From: a bacterium
GTDB lineage: Bacteria; 4484-113
DNA length: 52,111 nucleotides
Reading direction: 5' to 3'
Assembly: GCA_021163765.1 (NCBI GenBank)
Contig: JAGGTK010000015.1
Coordinates: 1-52,111, forward strand
The stretch's first letter is position 1. Each line of letters begins with the position of its first letter. Shown here piece by piece: positions 48,815 through 52,111 of the stretch. A program made the position numbers and the translations under genes. The notes below the pieces were generated by a model, which made no database searches, was not told the DNA's origin, and was given only the letters and a program-made list of their open reading frames with translations.

Positions 48815-49079
48815 CATCCGGATTTGCGGGCCCTGGAACCGCCGGGGGCTGGCGTGGCCAACCAGCCCCTGGCTTTCTTATTTAGCTTCCCGGAAATCAG
48901 TCATTCGCAGCCTGGTGATGTGCTTCATGCCACCCGTGCAATCATCTCCCCCAGTATCCGGCACTCCTCGCTGCACGCTCAGTTGCGGAATGCATCCCAT
49001 ATCTTCCGCTTACTGGGATTAAGCTTCAATTCTACGCGTGGATTTTCCTGTCGGCGGGCAATCGGTTACAATTGCGCAC

Positions 49080-49535
49080 ATGATGTGGGCCAAAATCGGC
49101 GGATACGGGGGCGCGACAGTGGGGATGCTTGGCTGGCTTATCGGCCTTCTCATCGTCGCCGCGAAGGCGGACGCGCCGCAAATCGCCTGGCAGGTAGCGC
49201 CCGCGGGAGTGCTGCTCACTCTGGCGCTGGCGGCGCTTTTGGTAATTACGCTGGAATCCGTCATAGAGCGCTTCGGCGCCGCATCGCTGTGGTTCCAGGT
49301 TGCGCTGTGGGGATTGGTCACCACCTGCATGGGCCTGCTCATGCTCCTGCTCAACCACTGGGTGGCGCCGCTTATCGACCGCACGCCCGGGCTTCAGCGC
49401 CTGCTTGCCGAGCCGGGCTCGCTTTATCAGTCTACATACCGCACGGCGGATGCGGTGCCGGTTGCGCTGCTTGCAGCCGGATTCGTCCTGCTGGGAGCGG
49501 TGGCGTGGCGCATGCTGGCGTCGGCGAAGCGGTGA
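49080..49535 (+). CDS. Small integral membrane protein, four helices
   Basis: 151 residues from ATG 49080. Four hydrophobic spans: VGMLGWLIGLLIVAA, WQVAPAGVLLTLALAALLVI, LWFQVALWGLVTTCMGLLML and VPVALLAAGFVLLGAVAWRML. The loops are short except one near 110-125 (DRTPGLQRLLAEPGSLYQ). No family recognised. TACAAT at 49067-49072 lies 7 nt before the ATG and no ribosome site is seen, so the mRNA may be leaderless; an upstream in-frame GTG at 49038 is the alternative start. Function unknown. Confidence 0.6.
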   Translation: MMWAKIGGYGGATVGMLGWLIGLLIVAAKADAPQIAWQVAPAGVLLTLALAALLVITLESVIERFGAASLWFQVALWGLVTTCMGLLMLLLNHWVAPLIDRTPGLQRLLAEPGSLYQSTYRTADAVPVALLAAGFVLLGAVAWRMLASAKR

Positions 49536-49664
49536 TTGTCCGCGAGCCGCCGGCTTCTGCCACGAAGCGGCTTAAAGCTCGAGTTCAGGAGAGATTTCTC
49601 ACGAGTTAACGCTCCTTAGCCATCCAGCTCCGAACACAACCGATGTTTCGCGCGTCAAACGTGC

Positions 49665-51992
49665 ATGGGGTATAAAGGTCTCACACTGACGGTTTTGGTG
49701 AGTTTAATCTTCGCGCTTCTCCTGGCATTCGTTCCGGCTCATCGGGCGCTTGCCGACGGGATTATGATACCGCCGCCGGACGTGCCCATACACGACGCCT
49801 TCGCCATCCGCTACCACCGGGTGACGGTGGATATCCAGGACGGATTCGTGCGCACGGAAATTGACCAGGAATTCGAAAACCTCACGGGCCGGCGCATCCA
49901 GGCGGACTACGTCTTTCCGATGCCAGCAGGCGCGGTGCTGCAAAACTTCGCGATGTGGGTCGGCGGTGAGAAAATAACCGGCGAGGTGCTGCCCGCGGCT
50001 GAAGCGCGGCGGATCTACGAGGATATCGTGCGCGCGCAGCTTGATCCCGCGCTTTTAGAATACATCGGCAACGACGCGTTCCGGGCGCGCGTTTTCCCCA
50101 TCGAGCCGGGCGAGCGCAAGCGGATTGTGCTCAGCTACACGCAGGTCCTGCAGGCGGACAACGGCGTTTACGAGTACGTCTACCCGTTGAATACGGAAAA
50201 ATTCAGCGCGCGGCTCATAGACGAGGTAACCGTAAGCGGCAAGATTGAGGCCACCGTGCCCATCAAGACGGTGTATTCCCCGTCGCACGCTATAAGCGTC
50301 AGCCGCAAGGACGATACGCACGCAAGCTTCAGTTATGAAGAGGCGAACGTGCGCCCTAACATTGACTTCGTCCTCTACTATTCGGTTGACGCGCGCGAGA
50401 TAGGCGCGAGCCTGCTGGCCTACGATGCGGACGATTCCGAAGACGGCTTCTTCCTGGCAACACTCACGCCGCGGGTGGAGTCGGACGCGAAGGTGATCAA
50501 CAAAAACTTCCTTTTCGTGCTGGACAAGAGCGGGAGCATGCAGGACGACGACAAGATCGAGCAGGCCAAGGGCGCGCTGCGGTTCGTGCTGCGCAACCTG
50601 AACGAGGGCGACCGCTTCAACGTCATCGCGTATTCCGACGAGCTCTGGACGTGTTTCGAAGACGGGATGAAGACCTGGTCGGGAAGCACCAGGGATAAGG
50701 CGCTCGATTTTGTCAGGCAGTTCGACGCCGTGGGCGGAACGAACATCAACGAGGCGCTGCTTCGCGCGCTGGATATGCTGAAGGCCGAGGGTGGCGAAAA
50801 GCCCGGCTACATCGTGTTCCTTACCGACGGTCTGCCTACGGTGGGCGTAACCGACGAGGGCAGCATCATCGAAAACGTCACCAACGCCAATCGGCGTGGA
50901 GCGCGGCTGTTCGCATTCGGTGTGGGATACGATGTTAATACGCACCTGCTGGACAAGCTCTCGGAATCCAACCACGGCATCACCGAGTACGTGCGCCCCG
51001 GCGAGAGCATCGAGGTCAAGGTCTCCAGCTTCTACTCCAAGATCTCCAGCCCGGTGCTGACCGGCGTGAAGCTGAGGTTCGGCGGCGTGAAGGTCAAGGA
51101 GCTATATCCCCGCGAGATGCCTGACCTTTTCAAGGGCGAGCAGGTTATCATCGCGGGGCGGTTCACGCCCGGCGCGGGAAGCGCGACGATTGAACTTACG
51201 GGCAAGGTAGACGGCAAATCCAAGAACTTTCGCTATCCCGTGAGCTTCAAAGGGCGCAGCAGCTACAGCTTCGTGCCGCGCGTGTGGGCGGGCAGGAAGA
51301 TAGGCTATCTTACCGACGAAATCCGCCTGCACGGCACAAACGACGAGCTCATTGAGGAAATAGTGCGCCTGTCCAAACGCTACGGCATTATCACCGAGTA
51401 CACAAGCTTCCTCATCCGCGACGAAGATACGTTCTTCGCATCCGAAGAGGATAATCTGGCGAGAGCGCGGGGAATGGGCATAGAGCTGGAGGAGGTCAAG
51501 TCCGGCGCCGGTGGAGTGGGGCAGTCCCAGACGGCGCAGCGGCTCAAGGGCGATACCGCCGGTGGACAGGGCACGGCGAACGCGCCTGCCGCCTATTATG
51601 ACATCGCCGGTCGCGAGGTGCAGGTCACCAGCATCAACTACCTCGACGACCTGACGTTCTTTCTTATCGACGACTACTGGACGGATAGCCGTTTCGATCC
51701 CGAAATCCACAAAGTAATTGAGGTAAAGGCCTTCAGTGACGCATACTTCAGGCTGCTGGAGGACGGTCAGGTGCTCAACCGCCAGATGGCGCAGGGCGAG
51801 CAGGTAATAATCGTCCTTGACAGCGAGAACGCGCTGAAGATAAGCCGCGAGGAGGGGCAGGAAAGCCTGTCCGACGACGAGGTTTCACGGATCCAGCAGC
51901 AGATTGCTTCAGTCGCAGGGAATGGCCCGGGGGCAAACTGGTTCGCTATTCTCATCAGCGCTGGTTCGATGTGGCGATTCGTGCTGGTCTAA
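49665..51992 (+). CDS. Exported VIT and von Willebrand A domain protein
   Basis: 775 residues. Signal peptide (LVSLIFALLLAFVPAHRALADG, cleavage after ALA ~30). The VIT domain at ~40-165 shows VDIQDGFVRTEIDQEFENLT, ADYVFPMPAGA, AEARRIYEDI and the ERKRIVLSYTQVL end. A vWA domain at ~283-450 has a complete MIDAS (DKSGS; Thr in GGTNINEAL; Asp in FLTDGLPT). A beta C-terminal half follows (ELTGKVDGKSKNFRYPVSF). VIT-vWA proteins resemble inter-alpha-trypsin inhibitor heavy chains and act as secreted adhesive or metal-dependent binding proteins. A hydrophobic/aromatic end (GANWFAILISAGSMWRFVLV) may anchor it. Alone on its strand. Confidence 0.92.
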   Translation: MGYKGLTLTVLVSLIFALLLAFVPAHRALADGIMIPPPDVPIHDAFAIRYHRVTVDIQDGFVRTEIDQEFENLTGRRIQADYVFPMPAGAVLQNFAMWVGGEKITGEVLPAAEARRIYEDIVRAQLDPALLEYIGNDAFRARVFPIEPGERKRIVLSYTQVLQADNGVYEYVYPLNTEKFSARLIDEVTVSGKIEATVPIKTVYSPSHAISVSRKDDTHASFSYEEANVRPNIDFVLYYSVDAREIGASLLAYDADDSEDGFFLATLTPRVESDAKVINKNFLFVLDKSGSMQDDDKIEQAKGALRFVLRNLNEGDRFNVIAYSDELWTCFEDGMKTWSGSTRDKALDFVRQFDAVGGTNINEALLRALDMLKAEGGEKPGYIVFLTDGLPTVGVTDEGSIIENVTNANRRGARLFAFGVGYDVNTHLLDKLSESNHGITEYVRPGESIEVKVSSFYSKISSPVLTGVKLRFGGVKVKELYPREMPDLFKGEQVIIAGRFTPGAGSATIELTGKVDGKSKNFRYPVSFKGRSSYSFVPRVWAGRKIGYLTDEIRLHGTNDELIEEIVRLSKRYGIITEYTSFLIRDEDTFFASEEDNLARARGMGIELEEVKSGAGGVGQSQTAQRLKGDTAGGQGTANAPAAYYDIAGREVQVTSINYLDDLTFFLIDDYWTDSRFDPEIHKVIEVKAFSDAYFRLLEDGQVLNRQMAQGEQVIIVLDSENALKISREEGQESLSDDEVSRIQQQIASVAGNGPGANWFAILISAGSMWRFVLV

Positions 51993-52111
51993 GAGCGATT
52001 ACGCCAATTGTGCAGTCAGGTGACGGCTACGGCAATCGCCGCCTCGAGTGACGCATCGCGCCCCATCTGGTATTATAGTAGTGATCCACCGCGCATACGG
52101 TGGCTACTCAG
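51993..52111. other. Right-edge non-coding sequence
   Basis: 119 bp with no gene. A TATTAT/TATAGT stretch near 52071-52080 could be a promoter for a gene beyond the window. Confidence 0.4.

Overview
The window (52,111 bp, fairly GC-rich) looks like chromosomal DNA from an uncultured, probably anaerobic or microaerophilic bacterium with a two-membrane envelope. The anaerobe signature is the left-end oxygen-defence set: flavodiiron protein, ferritin-like protein, superoxide reductase and rubrerythrin under a PerR-type regulator. The envelope signature is a barrel-like exported protein, several lipoproteins and an RseP-type site-2 protease. I cannot name the species; dockerin-like repeats, Ig/propeller lipoproteins and sigma/CHAT modules are common in poorly cultured phyla.

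Region 1 (1-6.7 kb, minus strand) is the oxidative-stress and metal operon perR - P-type ATPase - HMA chaperone - rbr - dfx, then the ferritin-like protein and a flavodiiron protein cut by the window edge. It starts from a clear promoter overlapped by a palindromic PerR/Fur-type operator. A DUF438/hemerythrin/PAS protein lies upstream.

Region 2 (6.86-10.27 kb, plus strand) is the most novel part. A consensus-like promoter drives four tightly spaced genes: a 66-aa helical protein, a 309-aa cysteine-rich protein with about 18 aromatic-X-Cys motifs, an exported protein of unknown family, and a radical SAM/SPASM enzyme. I read it as a candidate RiPP-like peptide-modification system with an unusually large, repeat-rich substrate.

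Region 3 (10.35-25.8 kb) holds an EF-G-like GTPase, a zinc-ribbon membrane protein, and three plus-strand transcription units that share an operator of the form TGAGA-N5-TCTCA (Fur-box-like). These units are DUF5320/NifX-like/two MinD-ferredoxin ATPases/NifX-like, feoA-feoB, and an exported barrel-like protein with a DUF4198 protein. Together they look like an iron-responsive regulon. Housekeeping rpsO-pnp, a small lipoprotein and a FAH-family enzyme follow.

Region 4 (25.9-39.1 kb) has a dockerin-type lipoprotein with palindromic repeats inside its reading frame, a class V aminotransferase, a TPR/zinc-ribbon protein, rseP, a 1,239-aa PQQ/PKD/propeller lipoprotein lying between two perfect 38-bp direct repeats, gpsA, a DegT-family aminotransferase and an exported protein.

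Region 5 (39.2-52 kb) begins with tRNA-Ser(GCU), whose 3' end abuts the last gene of an ECF-like sigma / membrane anti-sigma / exported TPR-CHAT protease operon. This layout suggests protease-controlled sigma release. Two Ig/propeller lipoproteins, two small unknown proteins and a VIT/vWA exported protein complete the window. At least three genes (HMA chaperone, first MinD-like ATPase, feoB) lack ATG/GTG/TTG at the only plausible start and seem to use CTG or ATT behind a good Shine-Dalgarno.
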